Assembly (NCBI GenBank): GCA_024704765.1
Contig: JAKMXF010000233.1
Span: 310,001-374,000 of the forward strand
Reading direction: 5' to 3'
Source: Oopsacas minuta
Taxonomy: Eukaryota; Porifera; Hexactinellida; Lyssacinosida; Leucopsacidae
Length of the DNA stretch: 64,000 nucleotides
Under the pieces are notes generated by a model, which saw only the letters and a list, made by a program, of their open reading frames with translations, did not search any database and was not told where the DNA came from. Positions 50,701 through 58,100 of the stretch are shown piece by piece. Position numbers and translations under genes: made by a program. Numbering within the stretch: the stretch's first letter is position 1; each line of letters begins with the position of its first letter.

Positions 50701-51639
50701 GAAAAATGCTACCTCGTTTCCCCGATAGTGGAGGTTCATTCGTTGGGATAGGAATAAGTAATGCTTTTCCCTCCGTTTCGAGAACTCGTTTGAGGAGATT
50801 ATACTGTACCTCGCATAATTGAGTTGACAATTACGTAATTGTATACATCTATTTTTAGAAATGGATGGATTATGGCAAACCCAGCACTTTCTGGATATCA
50901 GGCTTCTTCTTCACTCAGGCATTCTTAACAGGAGCTCTACAGAACTATGCTAGGAAATACACTATACCTATTGATAGACTGGGTTTCCAATTCAAAGTGA
51001 GATACAACGGAGTTCGCCTATTAGCAAATCGTATTTATCATAAATATCCTTCCTAATTACTAATATGTGAACACCACCGTAGTTATTGCGATTAGCTTTC
51101 TCCACATTCGGTATTTATCATGATCCATATCCGTCTCTGTTTAGATATTACAAGTAGATCACATGGAAAAACATCCTGAGGACGGTGTATACGTACACGG
51201 TCTGTATCTAGACGGTGCTAGATGGGACAGGAAGAAGGGAGTGTTAGGAGAACAGTTCCCTAAAGCTCTATATGATCTGGTTCCTGTCATATGGATGAAA
51301 CCAGGTTTGTCAAATTTATGGCAGTATTAGGTCACTGTTAGTTGGAAACTTGTTTCAGCTCCACTTCCCGCATCAAGTTTACCTGCCGCGTGAATAGTAG
51401 TGATTTTATCTTCACAGACCTCCTTTAACATTTATTTATTGCTCCTAGAACAACGAGATAACATGCTTGATACTACTGCCTACCAATGTCCTGTGTATAA
51501 AACCTCAGAGCGTAGAGGGGTACTATCAACAACTGGTCACTCAACTAACTACGTACTTCCTGTCATGATTCCAACTGACAAACCTGTGTCACATTGGATC
51601 AATCGAGGTGTTGCTATGCTTTGTCAGCTGGATGATTAG
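26716..51639 (+). CDS. Axonemal dynein heavy chain, inner-arm DNAH3/7/12 group, full length
   Basis: Motor subunit of ciliary inner-arm dynein. 57 in-phase exons total 4,000 codons. Exons: 26716-26799, 26885-27054, 27355-27511, 27546-27729, 27812-28037, 28125-28326, 28428-28634, 28892-29119, 29191-29369, 29599-29946, 30060-30180, 30315-30488, 30566-30817, 30889-31096, 31310-31479, 31879-32019, 32196-32480, 33028-33303, 33460-33710, 34102-34390, 34528-34636, 34696-34871, 34932-35183, 35303-35417, 35491-35677, 35915-36107, 36243-36557, 36778-37079, 37158-37335, 37670-37836, 39453-39851, 40124-40334, 40452-40567, 40679-40871, 41195-41551, 41875-42108, 42202-42357, 42554-42718, 43129-43350, 43682-43918, 44404-44697, 44851-44996, 45173-45387, 45809-46001, 46317-46509, 46635-46807, 46996-47206, 47405-47678, 47780-48144, 48278-48418, 48479-48714, 48779-48998, 49822-49926, 50330-50638, 50859-50996, 51145-51304, 51449-51639. 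P-loops: AAA1 [10 protein letters not shown] (about residue 1315, Walker B CFDEFN), AAA2 GHPFAGKS (about 1600, split by an intron), AAA3 GPTGTGKS (about 1951), AAA4 GVGGSGRQS (about 2314). The stalk and microtubule-binding region span about 42202-44697. The tail motifs [24 protein letters not shown] and [16 protein letters not shown] are typical of DNAH3/7/12; the exact paralogue is undecided. Confidence 0.95.
27276..27317. repeat. Near-perfect hairpin in dynein intron 2
   Basis: GTCCTCTCTCTAATTGTCC and GGACAATTAGAGAGGAC pair across a six-base loop, the left arm having one extra TC. It ends 37 nt before exon 3. Confidence 0.75.
28675..28725. repeat. hAT-like family fragment
   Basis: Contains CCCTTCCCAAACTTTAACCC and GTGGAACCTATAC, matching the left half of the hAT-like family. 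Confidence 0.4.
31119..31282. repeat. Family A element filling dynein intron 14
   Basis: Starts CAGTGGTTACCCGTTATATC and ends GACATAACTGGAGTTGACTG. It makes up about 77% of the 213-bp intron 31097-31309. Confidence 0.78.
31521..31850 (+). repeat. Family F element, copy 2 in dynein intron
   Basis: 330 bp in the same orientation and nearly the same sequence as 953-1272 (shared TGTTAATTAAGCGTGTTAAA and GATAAAATCACTACTATTC), starting GGTCCCTGTCAATGAGG after TTA. It makes up 83% of intron 31480-31878. Confidence 0.78.
32481..32503. repeat. GTTT tandem tract at a splice donor
   Basis: The intron begins directly with GTTTGTTTGTTTGTTTG. Similar tracts occur inside or at the edges of dynein introns near 29120, 30843 (as AAAC), 33310, 34874, 48715 and 49795. 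Confidence 0.85.
32548..32608. repeat. hAT-like element, very short copy
   Basis: Both ends face each other after internal loss: CGATTCCCAACCTTTTTCAC and GCAGGTTGGGAACCGCTTC. Confidence 0.55.
32687..32995. repeat. Family J element with CTGTGCCGACAG-type ends
   Basis: About 310 bp starting CCTGTGCGGACAGCTTAGTA and ending ACTATTCTGTCGGCACAGG. Related ends are seen at about 35790-35888 and 42386-42472, also within dynein introns. Confidence 0.6.
34872..34913. repeat. GTTT tandem tract just inside a dynein intron
   Basis: GTGTGTTTGTTTGTTTG-type run occupying most of the 60-bp intron 34872-34931. Confidence 0.85.
36147..36232. repeat. Family C miniature element abutting a splice acceptor
   Basis: TA-flanked 86-bp element starting CAGTGGAGTATCTTTAATAC and ending GTATTAACGAGGTTTCGCTG. 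After the right TA, only TCCCATAG separates it from exon 36243. Second copy at 52082-52169. Confidence 0.7.
36573..36722. repeat. Family A element in dynein intron (left end missing)
   Basis: Core CTTCGACGGTTTGGGACC and right end GATATGACGGGAGTTGACTG, then TA. It makes up about 68% of the 220-bp intron 36558-36777. Confidence 0.72.
37362..37648 (-). repeat. Family F element, copy 3 (inverted) in dynein intron
   Basis: Reverse orientation relative to copies 1 and 2, with ACTTGTTTCAGCTCCACTGC at its left and ACACCATGTGGAGCTGATA at its right; both extreme ends are lost. It makes up 86% of intron 37336-37669. Confidence 0.75.
38247..38254 (+). promoter_or_regulatory. Candidate TATA box of the nested DAPP1-like gene
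   Basis: TATAAATA 34-41 bp before the ATG at 38288, inside a dynein intron. Confidence 0.55.
38288..39148 (+). CDS. DAPP1: DAPP1/Bam32-like SH2-PH adaptor, intronless, nested in dynein intron
   Basis: Signalling adaptor with an SH2 domain for phosphotyrosine and a PH domain for membrane lipid. Single-exon ORF of 286 aa in dynein intron 37837-39452, same strand. SH2 about residues 45-145: [15 protein letters not shown], the phosphotyrosine-binding strand GTFLLRNSS (Arg of the FLVR position present), [11 protein letters not shown] and GSFLRIKQ. This matches DAPP1 more closely than other SH2 families. The linker contains Tyr in TYDFESID, near where DAPP1 has its phosphorylated tyrosine. PH about residues 185-280, from [15 protein letters not shown] to [10 protein letters not shown]. 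The 3-phosphoinositide K-x-R motif after the first strand reads QTI here, so PIP3 binding is doubtful. TATAAATA lies about 35 bp upstream and AATAAA 36 nt after the stop, so it is a self-contained gene and possibly an old retrocopy. Confidence 0.88.
   Translation: MIQYPKLSLHHVQTPTIELNPPLIRLGPEEEEWQALLEEIEAKVDFFHLDMDRHVADCYLMQSGCLGTFLLRNSSLHGEDYYNLVLSVRGYHSVKHFQVKWDGQNIMFGLRTFNNFDSFLQHIDSTPILGESSGSFLRIKQGLSKSSSGNNFDSICACTYDFESIDPVFRSPSPSPDLSIASKEGYLSVQSQYLKKWQTIWVVINKMVLSCYKNKENKKPYQSYNLKDFTVEIDPDSPLKNGFKLVNNNKFVVFRSNTNEGVRGWMYLIGWKIQNNRDSLTLSGSK
39184..39189 (+). promoter_or_regulatory. Polyadenylation signal AATAAA of the DAPP1-like gene
   Basis: Hexamer 36 nt after the stop at 39148, still within the dynein intron. 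Its use would have to be suppressed in the dynein transcript. Confidence 0.5.
39885..40048. repeat. Family B element in dynein intron
   Basis: Starts CAGTGTAACCTCCCACCAAC and ends CCCCGTTTGTAGAGGTATCAC, flanked by TA. It makes up about 60% of intron 39852-40123. Confidence 0.7.
40933..41046. repeat. Family A element, left end missing
   Basis: Contains AATATAGTCCCAAACCGTC and CTTCAGCTTCGATATAAC, with a decayed right terminus. Confidence 0.6.
46040..46139. repeat. Family B element in dynein intron
   Basis: 100-bp compact copy from CAGTGTAACCGCCACAAACC to CCATTTGCAGATTTTACACTG. It sits directly beside a family A element in the same 315-bp intron. Confidence 0.68.
46152..46306. repeat. Family A element abutting a splice acceptor
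   Basis: Starts CAGTAAACTCCCATTATATT and ends CTTCGATATAACAGGAGTTT. After the element and its TA, only TTTGCTAG remains before exon 46317. The branch point and polypyrimidine tract must therefore be element-derived. Confidence 0.78.
46545..46600. repeat. hAT-like family fragment
   Basis: Contains AGTTTCCAACCTTTTTCACC and GACCCTCCCATAGACTACA, matching the family's left half. Confidence 0.45.
49010..49245. repeat. Family A dimeric element in dynein intron
   Basis: Outer ends CAGTTAACTGCTGTTATATC and GGTATAACAAGAGTTGACTG. A complete right terminus (GATATAACAGGAGTAGAGTC) lies in the middle near 49120-49142, so two units are joined head-to-head. Confidence 0.75.
49344..49586 (-). CDS. Small single-pass membrane protein, nested antisense in dynein intron
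   Basis: 80-aa open frame beginning with two Met codons. A single hydrophobic segment at residues 8-30 ([20 protein letters not shown]) is followed by a cysteine-containing juxtamembrane basic region and a polar tail ending PPPNYGSVV. It matches no family I know. Support is contextual: a TATATATA box lies 23-31 bp before the ATG, as in the other nested intronless genes, and the ORF lies outside the neighbouring repeat. A chance frame remains possible at this length. Confidence 0.5.
   Translation of the reverse strand: MMDTNSDVITLVLIIVIVCYLPMITYAVCLSFTKVWCEKLCFGKGFRIDAVGSMTSIQEVESSRESWKGCTPPPNYGSVV
49609..49617 (-). promoter_or_regulatory. Candidate TATA box of the small nested membrane protein gene
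   Basis: TATATATA-type run 23-31 bp upstream of the minus-strand ATG at 49586. Confidence 0.4.
50667..50806. repeat. Family B element in dynein intron
   Basis: Starts AGTGTTACCTCCACAAACGG and ends CTCGTTTGAGGAGATTATACTG. It makes up about 64% of intron 50639-50858. Confidence 0.65.
51330..51430 (-). repeat. Family F element, copy 4 (internally deleted) in last dynein intron
   Basis: TTA-flanked left end GGTCACTGTTAGTTGGAAAC followed by CTTGTTTCAGCTCCACTTCC, then a deletion joining TAGTAGTGATTTTATCTTC. It makes up about 70% of the 144-bp intron 51305-51448. Confidence 0.72.
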
Positions 51640-52081
51640 TTTGTTTGTGTTTACTTTATGTGTTATTCCCAAATTTTGATTCCGAATTTAAGATCTAAAA
51701 TTGGTTATTCTACAGACTCGATTTTCCTTTATTTCACTTATTCCCTACCTATAATGTGTCTATCTAATTTATTGTTATTTATTTATACTCGGATAAGTCA
51801 TATTCCTTCGGGAAACAAAATTAGTACAAACTAGTACTATCCGAGTATACGTCTTATCTGAATAGAGATTGTATTAAAATGAATGGGAACTCAATATCTT
51901 GTTTGAAAGAAGTATTACGTATTCCCCGAGTTCTACACTTCTACTGTATTTGCAAAGTTTGGCTTAATAGGTGATTTTCAAGGCAGGATTCAAGATACGA
52001 AATATTTTGTTTAATTGAGACAAACTCTCTAGTAAACATCCCAAAATGCGTAACACTTAATTCTTAGGGAAAAAGTATACA

Positions 52082-52169
52082 CAGTGAAACCTAGTAAATA
52101 CGGATTCCGGTTAAAGCGAACAAATTTTGATCGTCCGTCCGTTGGTGTTCGTATTAACGAGGTTCCACC
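52082..52169. repeat. Family C miniature element
   Basis: Starts CAGTGAAACCTAGTAAATAC and ends GTTCGTATTAACGAGGTTCC. Central GATCGTCCGTCCG differs from the 36147 copy. Confidence 0.65.
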
Positions 52170-52334
52170 ATACACACACCCAAACTTTAAATATATATAT
52201 TCCTTATGAACCCTGGTCAATAATCACAATTCCCAAACAATTAGTGAATGTATGTACTTATGTTTCGAGACTATTCACAATACACAAACAATACAGTACC
52301 ATGTAAATTCTATAGAACCTATTATGCCATATTG

Positions 52335-52343
52335 TATATATAG
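52335..52343 (+). promoter_or_regulatory. Candidate TATA box of the SOWAH-type gene
   Basis: TATATATAG about 37-45 bp upstream of the ATG at 52380. Confidence 0.45.
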
Positions 52344-52379
52344 AGATATTATGTACAACTTCTAATTAATCGTTCAGCT

Positions 52380-53597
52380 ATGTCGCATTCACTATCTTCT
52401 GCCTACCAACACAATGAGCTATCGTCCGAATTAGACATCCAAATGATTTTAGATTATTTTCTGAAGAATGGATGTAAAGTACATAATATTACGTTGGTGA
52501 AAGATTTTCAATATTTCCTAAGGAAGACAGAAGGGCAAGCACAAAACCGATTGCTTTTCAAGGAATATGTTGATAAATTGACTGAAATGAAAAAGGAAGC
52601 GAATGGTGACAAGTACTTGGTTTTAAAAGAAGAATATCGAAGCAGACGTCCTAAAAATAGTGATACAAAAATGCCGTATTTGGGATACAGATTGTCATAC
52701 CAGAATTCGCCACCTTCCGTGCTTAACAGCAACGACTCCCCAACCCTGCCGACCAAACAGAGACACCCTGGCCCTCAAATGCGGGTCCCCTCTGAACAGA
52801 ATCTCATATCACCTTCAATGTCCAAGAAAGCAACGAATTATCCCAGTCCAATTCTCCCTCAGCGTTCTGAGACTTTCACCACAAATTCTCGCACAACTAC
52901 ACCAACGCTTGGAGGTGGGAAAGCGCGCCAGGAGCTTACTAGTTTTATGCCAGCTGGACTTCGAGATTTTCGCGATATCGATTCCATACACTCGTCAGAA
53001 CCAGATCGTTCCTCCACTGATTTCAGTCGTAGCCTTGAGCATGCTTGGGTAACTGCATGTGTTACCGGTAATGATGAACAGATACATAGAATGCTTCTAG
53101 AAGATTCTAATTTCTGTCACTATCAGGACTACATATATGGTTATACTGGATTGCATTGGGCAGCGAAACAAGGACATATTGAGATAATAGCTTCTCTACT
53201 GATGGCTGGGGCCGATGTGAATACAAGATCATTTGGGGGACATTCTCCGTTACATCTGGCAGCCCAGCAAAATCGAGAAAAGGTGATAGAATTCTTTGTG
53301 AATCAATGTGCCGCGGATATCGACACACGTGACAATTACGGTAAACCACCATCTGATTATCTTCCTGATTTCGCTTCGAAACGTAGCAAATATTGGCTTA
53401 GAAAGGAACACAACACTTCTGTATATTCTCCATTACATTATGCCCAGCCTAAACCAGAGGGCAGGAAGCTATTCGGGTCTCAGGGCGAGCTGAGCACTTT
53501 GGAAAGGACTGCTTCAAGAATTCGTGTCAGTTTCAGAAGGAAAAGTAAGACTCTTGGTCTACAGCGTGCTAACACAGTTAGTGCGATTAATAGCTAG
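52380..53597 (+). CDS. Sosondowah (SOWAH)-family ankyrin repeat protein
   Basis: Single-exon ORF of 405 aa. N-terminal SOWAH-type region (about residues 13-90): DIQMILDYFLKNGCKVHN, LLFKEYVDKL and KYLVLKEEYR. A Pro/Ser/Thr-rich disordered linker (about 95-215) follows. The ankyrin block (about 220-325) has the family-typical opening SLEHAWVTACVTGND, then two clear repeats (GYTGLHWAAKQGHIEIIASLL and GGHSPLHLAAQQNREKVIEFF) and DIDTRDNYGKPPSDYL. The tail is basic (RIRVSFRRKSKTLG). This order is that of vertebrate SOWAHA-D, whose molecular role is unclear. A TATATATAG box lies about 40 bp upstream. Which SOWAH paralogue it matches cannot be told. Confidence 0.88.
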   Translation: MSHSLSSAYQHNELSSELDIQMILDYFLKNGCKVHNITLVKDFQYFLRKTEGQAQNRLLFKEYVDKLTEMKKEANGDKYLVLKEEYRSRRPKNSDTKMPYLGYRLSYQNSPPSVLNSNDSPTLPTKQRHPGPQMRVPSEQNLISPSMSKKATNYPSPILPQRSETFTTNSRTTTPTLGGGKARQELTSFMPAGLRDFRDIDSIHSSEPDRSSTDFSRSLEHAWVTACVTGNDEQIHRMLLEDSNFCHYQDYIYGYTGLHWAAKQGHIEIIASLLMAGADVNTRSFGGHSPLHLAAQQNREKVIEFFVNQCAADIDTRDNYGKPPSDYLPDFASKRSKYWLRKEHNTSVYSPLHYAQPKPEGRKLFGSQGELSTLERTASRIRVSFRRKSKTLGLQRANTVSAINS

Positions 53598-55163
53598 AAG
53601 AAGTGAGTCTACACGTTATTATTTCCTAATATAGACATACGGGTTTATTATGCAACCACTTCATGATAGTTTTGATTATTTTATCACCTTTTTGGATATA
53701 AAATATATAATTTTATTGTTTCATATTTTTTGAGGGATTGTTACTGTTCCTACAACTCTTGCAATTCAATTTGGTGCTAATTTAGTTTATCGTACTGAAA
53801 CTGTAACCATTTTGATTACAATAATTACTAGAGGAGTAAGATAATTTTCGTGTACTTGTTAATGATAATTTCATTATTGCTTACTTGTAATTCTTGTTTA
53901 TCGTATTCAAAATATTTATCATTGCAAACTTCCAACTTCTGTGATTTAACATTACAGCATTGCGACGATGCAACTCTTGTTAGTTGTAATATATTTGCAC
54001 ACCTCAGGGGTCAGGGCAATCATTAATTGTCTATAGAAGGCCACTATGAATAGCTATGTACGCAGAATTTAGGAAATCTGTAGCTGGTTTTATTGTTGAA
54101 TAATCAACAAAGTTCATTGATTTTACAAGATTGCTTTTTTCAATGTCTTAACATTCTTGATAGCAAATATTTTCTTGTGTAACTCATGGAGTATCCGTCA
54201 TCTGTAATCACAAGAACATATACATCACTTTGTTATGTGTATTATCACTCTAAATCAAATGATAACAATTCCACATGACCGCTGGTATTACGCGAACTCT
54301 GTTAAAGTTTAATTTAGTTCTTAATTAACTAGCAAATTCTAAAAACATTGTAATTAGGTTTCTAATGATTTAGAGATGAGATTTGAATAGCACAGATGTT
54401 TGCCACTCTGTTATAGATTCATGTAACAATATCGAATCCGATAAATGAACAGTAAAGCGTGTCATAACACGATCACAGTTAAATGCTCGAATAAACTTTC
54501 TAATAATTTCATAATTATTGGAGCATACTATTGTCGTTATTTTGAAGCGCAATTTTAGTTGTTTGGTTAACCTACGATTGCGCTTGGATGCAAATGTGGA
54601 GTATTGGAATGCATTCGTTTATTTGTGCATAAATTCGGATAATGTTGTTTAGTTCAATTCATGTGGTAACAACAATCAAAACGATACAATGTATCTGTTC
54701 TAGTTTCCTAACTATAATTTCTCGCCCCTGCTATTTGGTACAGACTATTGTCAGCCACCAGGGGTTTATCTAAGTGCTTGGCGCCAGTTCTGCAGCCATG
54801 AAAAACAAAAGTGCCGACTGTGGAACTGAAATTTGTACAGGATCAATAGGTTACAGTCCAATTAAATTCGATCCTAGGAGAGTCCTTGCAAGAAATAGTA
54901 CCAGAAATTCATGGATAAATCCCTGATCATACACTCCCTATGAGGGTTGGAGGGGAGTCATTCTTTTCAGAGGGCTACAAAATTTGAAATTGGATTAATA
55001 TAATATGTTTTGTGTGAAATAATTCGTCCGGCTAGGACCCCTGAGTACAATACCCCTCACTCCCCCGATATAATTCATACCGAAATTTTTAAGTTTTCAA
55101 TCGAATTGTAATTGTGACTATTTTCCATATTTATACCTTCTCACAGAATTTTTGACCAATCAG
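53598..55163. other. Spacer between SOWAH and TCERG1 genes
   Basis: AT-rich 1.6 kb with no supported coding region. The right end has a good splice-acceptor-like tract (ATTTATACCTTCTCACAG, ending 55146) 17 nt before the TCERG1 ATG, suggesting a 5' UTR intron. The stretch around 54750-54930 looks like a degraded repeat related to 43380-43500. Confidence 0.45.
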
Positions 55164-58100
55164 ATGTCATCTGACACTCAGACAAGTGAGACAGAGGACG
55201 AGTATATGTCTGAGATCAGTCACAATACTTATAACCTCTCCAACGTGTTACAAACTCCAGCACATGTTTTTGGGCCGCCCCCGCGTAATATTCCACCTCT
55301 TATGCCACCAAATACTTCTCAAAGTGTGCCACCTCCTCCCTTAATTATGCCACCTGCTTTTGATCCAAAATCGATGCCTTTCTTGGTGCCTCCAGTGTGT
55401 ATGCCACTCCCACCACCATTCACACCTCCTCCTGTTACTGTTGTCAAACCTGGAAATGGTAAACCACTCATCCCACCACCTTTCCCTCCATTAATCGACC
55501 CCAATAATCCTCTCAAAATGACACCATTTTCTGAGCCATCAACCATACCCAGTGCGCCAACTACCATGCCATCTCTACCGACCCATTTCGACCCCCAAAT
55601 AATCCCTCCCTTCCCTCCACCTGCAATCCCAGTCACTCTTGAACTACCCAATATGAGACACCACGAGCCAATTTTGACACCAATGCAACTTCCAAAGCCA
55701 CCATTTGGACAAACTGTGTCACAAATTAGTCAACCTGAACACGAGTCGCACATCAGACCGCCGGTGCCACAATTCCCACCATTTAGACCACCTGAAATAC
55801 TAGAAAGCCAAAAAGAGTCACAAAATGACCTTCCTAGGCAAAATATACCACTTGGAGAAGCACAATTGCCACCTTATCCACCACTTATGCCACCATTTGG
55901 AACATCTATACGGATGGAAAATCCAAATGTATCGCAAAATGAACCAATTAGGCCCATTGTATCCGTTGGAGAGCCACAATTGCGACCGCCTTTCCCACCA
56001 TTTGGACCACCTGTATCACAATTTAGTCCACCCGAACAATTACATGAGAGTCTTAGGGAGTCGCATATCAGACCACCAGTGCCAACATTTTCACCATTCG
56101 TGCCACAATTTGCACCACCTGAAATACTAGAAAAACCAAGAATATCACAAAATGAACCTCCTATGTCGAGTGCCTCCCCTCGAGAATCACAGTTACTACC
56201 ACCTTTTCCACCACTTGTGCCACCATTTAGACCACCTGAGATTAGAGAAAACGAAATACAGAAAGAATATCTTGGACCTCTTGGAGAGCCACAATTTCGG
56301 CCACCTGCGCCATCTTTTAGGTTACCTGGTCCACCATTTGTTCCACCTGAATTAGCGTCACAAAATGAGCCAATTAGGCCAAGTGTTTCTCTTGGAGAGC
56401 CACAAATTATGCCACCATTTCCTCCACTTGTCCCTCCGTTTAGACCACCTGAGCTCAGAGAAAACCCCGACGAATCACAAAAAGAATGTCTTGGACTCCT
56501 TGGAGAGCCACTATCGCTGCCACCTGCGCCACCATTTATACCTGAGCTGAAAGAAAATGAATCTCATGGAGACCCACAATTACGGCCACCTTTTCCACCA
56601 TTTGGACCACCTGTGTCTCAATTCAGTCCACCTGAACAAGAGAGTCATATAGAGCAACATAACAGACCACCTGTGCCACCTTTTGGGTTACCTGTGCCAC
56701 TTTTTAGACCACCTGAAATTCAAGATAAATCTAACGAATCTCTTAGGCCAAGTGTATCCCTTGGAGAGCCACAATTAAGGCCACACTTTCTACCATTTAG
56801 ACCACCTGAACTTAGAGAAATGTCACAGAAATCGCCAAACGAACCACAAAATGAAACATTTGGACCTCATGCACCTCTTGGAGATCCACAAATGCGAGCA
56901 CCTCTTCCATCACTTGGACAACTTAGGCCCATTGGTGAGCCACAATTCAGGCCACATTTTCCACCATTTCGACCACCTGAGCTCCGGGACAGTTCTAATG
57001 AACCACTTAGACCACCTCCACTACTACTCAGTCCACCTGTATCACTTATTTCAGATCCACAATTCCCTCCAAATATCTCCCAATCCCATTTCCCTCGTTT
57101 TCCACCTCCTCCACTTTCTGAGCCATCTGTGACACTTTTCACACCACATCCCACCAGTGAGACACAAAGCCCATTGGAGCAACAAAATATAGATATTTTG
57201 GAACTTGACAAAAATGTTCATATTGATGCAATTTCTGATCCACCCCACAGTGTTTCTGATTCATCTCCTATCACGCCACAACCTGAACCAACGCCTGTGC
57301 CACATTTCACACCTGATCCGACACAATCTACCACCAAACCACCCGACATGTGGATACCACTTTCCAGCCCTCAGGCACTCCAGGCAGAAAACAATCGTTT
57401 CCCGAATCCACCCCAGTTTCCTTCCCCTGTTCCACATTTTGAGTCTCCTCCGGTTCTAATCTCAGACCCACAGGCATTAACACCTGAAACTGAAACTATA
57501 CCTGCTACGATTATTTCCGCCCCAAAAGTGTCAACCTCCCATCCACCAATTGTGACACAATCACAGGCACCTGCGACACATAGTGAGAGATTTTCACACC
57601 TACCGCAACAAATATTTTCAGAAGAAATAGACTACGACCCAGAAATGGATATTCCTGGTCCACATTACCATTCTATGCCACATCATAGACCAACCATGGA
57701 TCAGCCATTCATGCGTCCACATTTTCAACCACAGAGGCATTATGGTCCACCTCCTGGAGACCAGTTTTACCCCCCTTATCCCTTGCAACACCCTATCAGA
57801 CACCCTCGCTATCGATATCGTGCTCCCATGGAGTACAGACCATTATATACTGAACACGTCACTATGGAAGGGAGAGTGTATTATCATAATCATGAGACTA
57901 TGCAATCATTTTGGGAACCACCACCTGATTTTGATGAACCGCCTGAACCACCAATTGACCCGCCACACCATTTCCAATCTCAGCGACAACTTGATGAGGC
58001 TGAGCCCGAAAAAATTAAAATGGAGAGTGGACCACCTCAGGACACAATCGTACCAACTAGGCCAGTTAACTCAACCCCTGTGCCAGGCTCGGAATGGTGT

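Larger units (their letters stand above)
51640..52379. other. Spacer between dynein and SOWAH genes
   Basis: Dynein 3' UTR, a family C element (52082-52169) and the SOWAH promoter region. No additional gene is supported. Confidence 0.5.

Noticed and set aside
55319-57248. Minus-strand glycine-rich and other frames opposite the TCERG1 proline-rich region
   Set aside because: They are complements of CCN-rich codons in the real gene and have no independent support.
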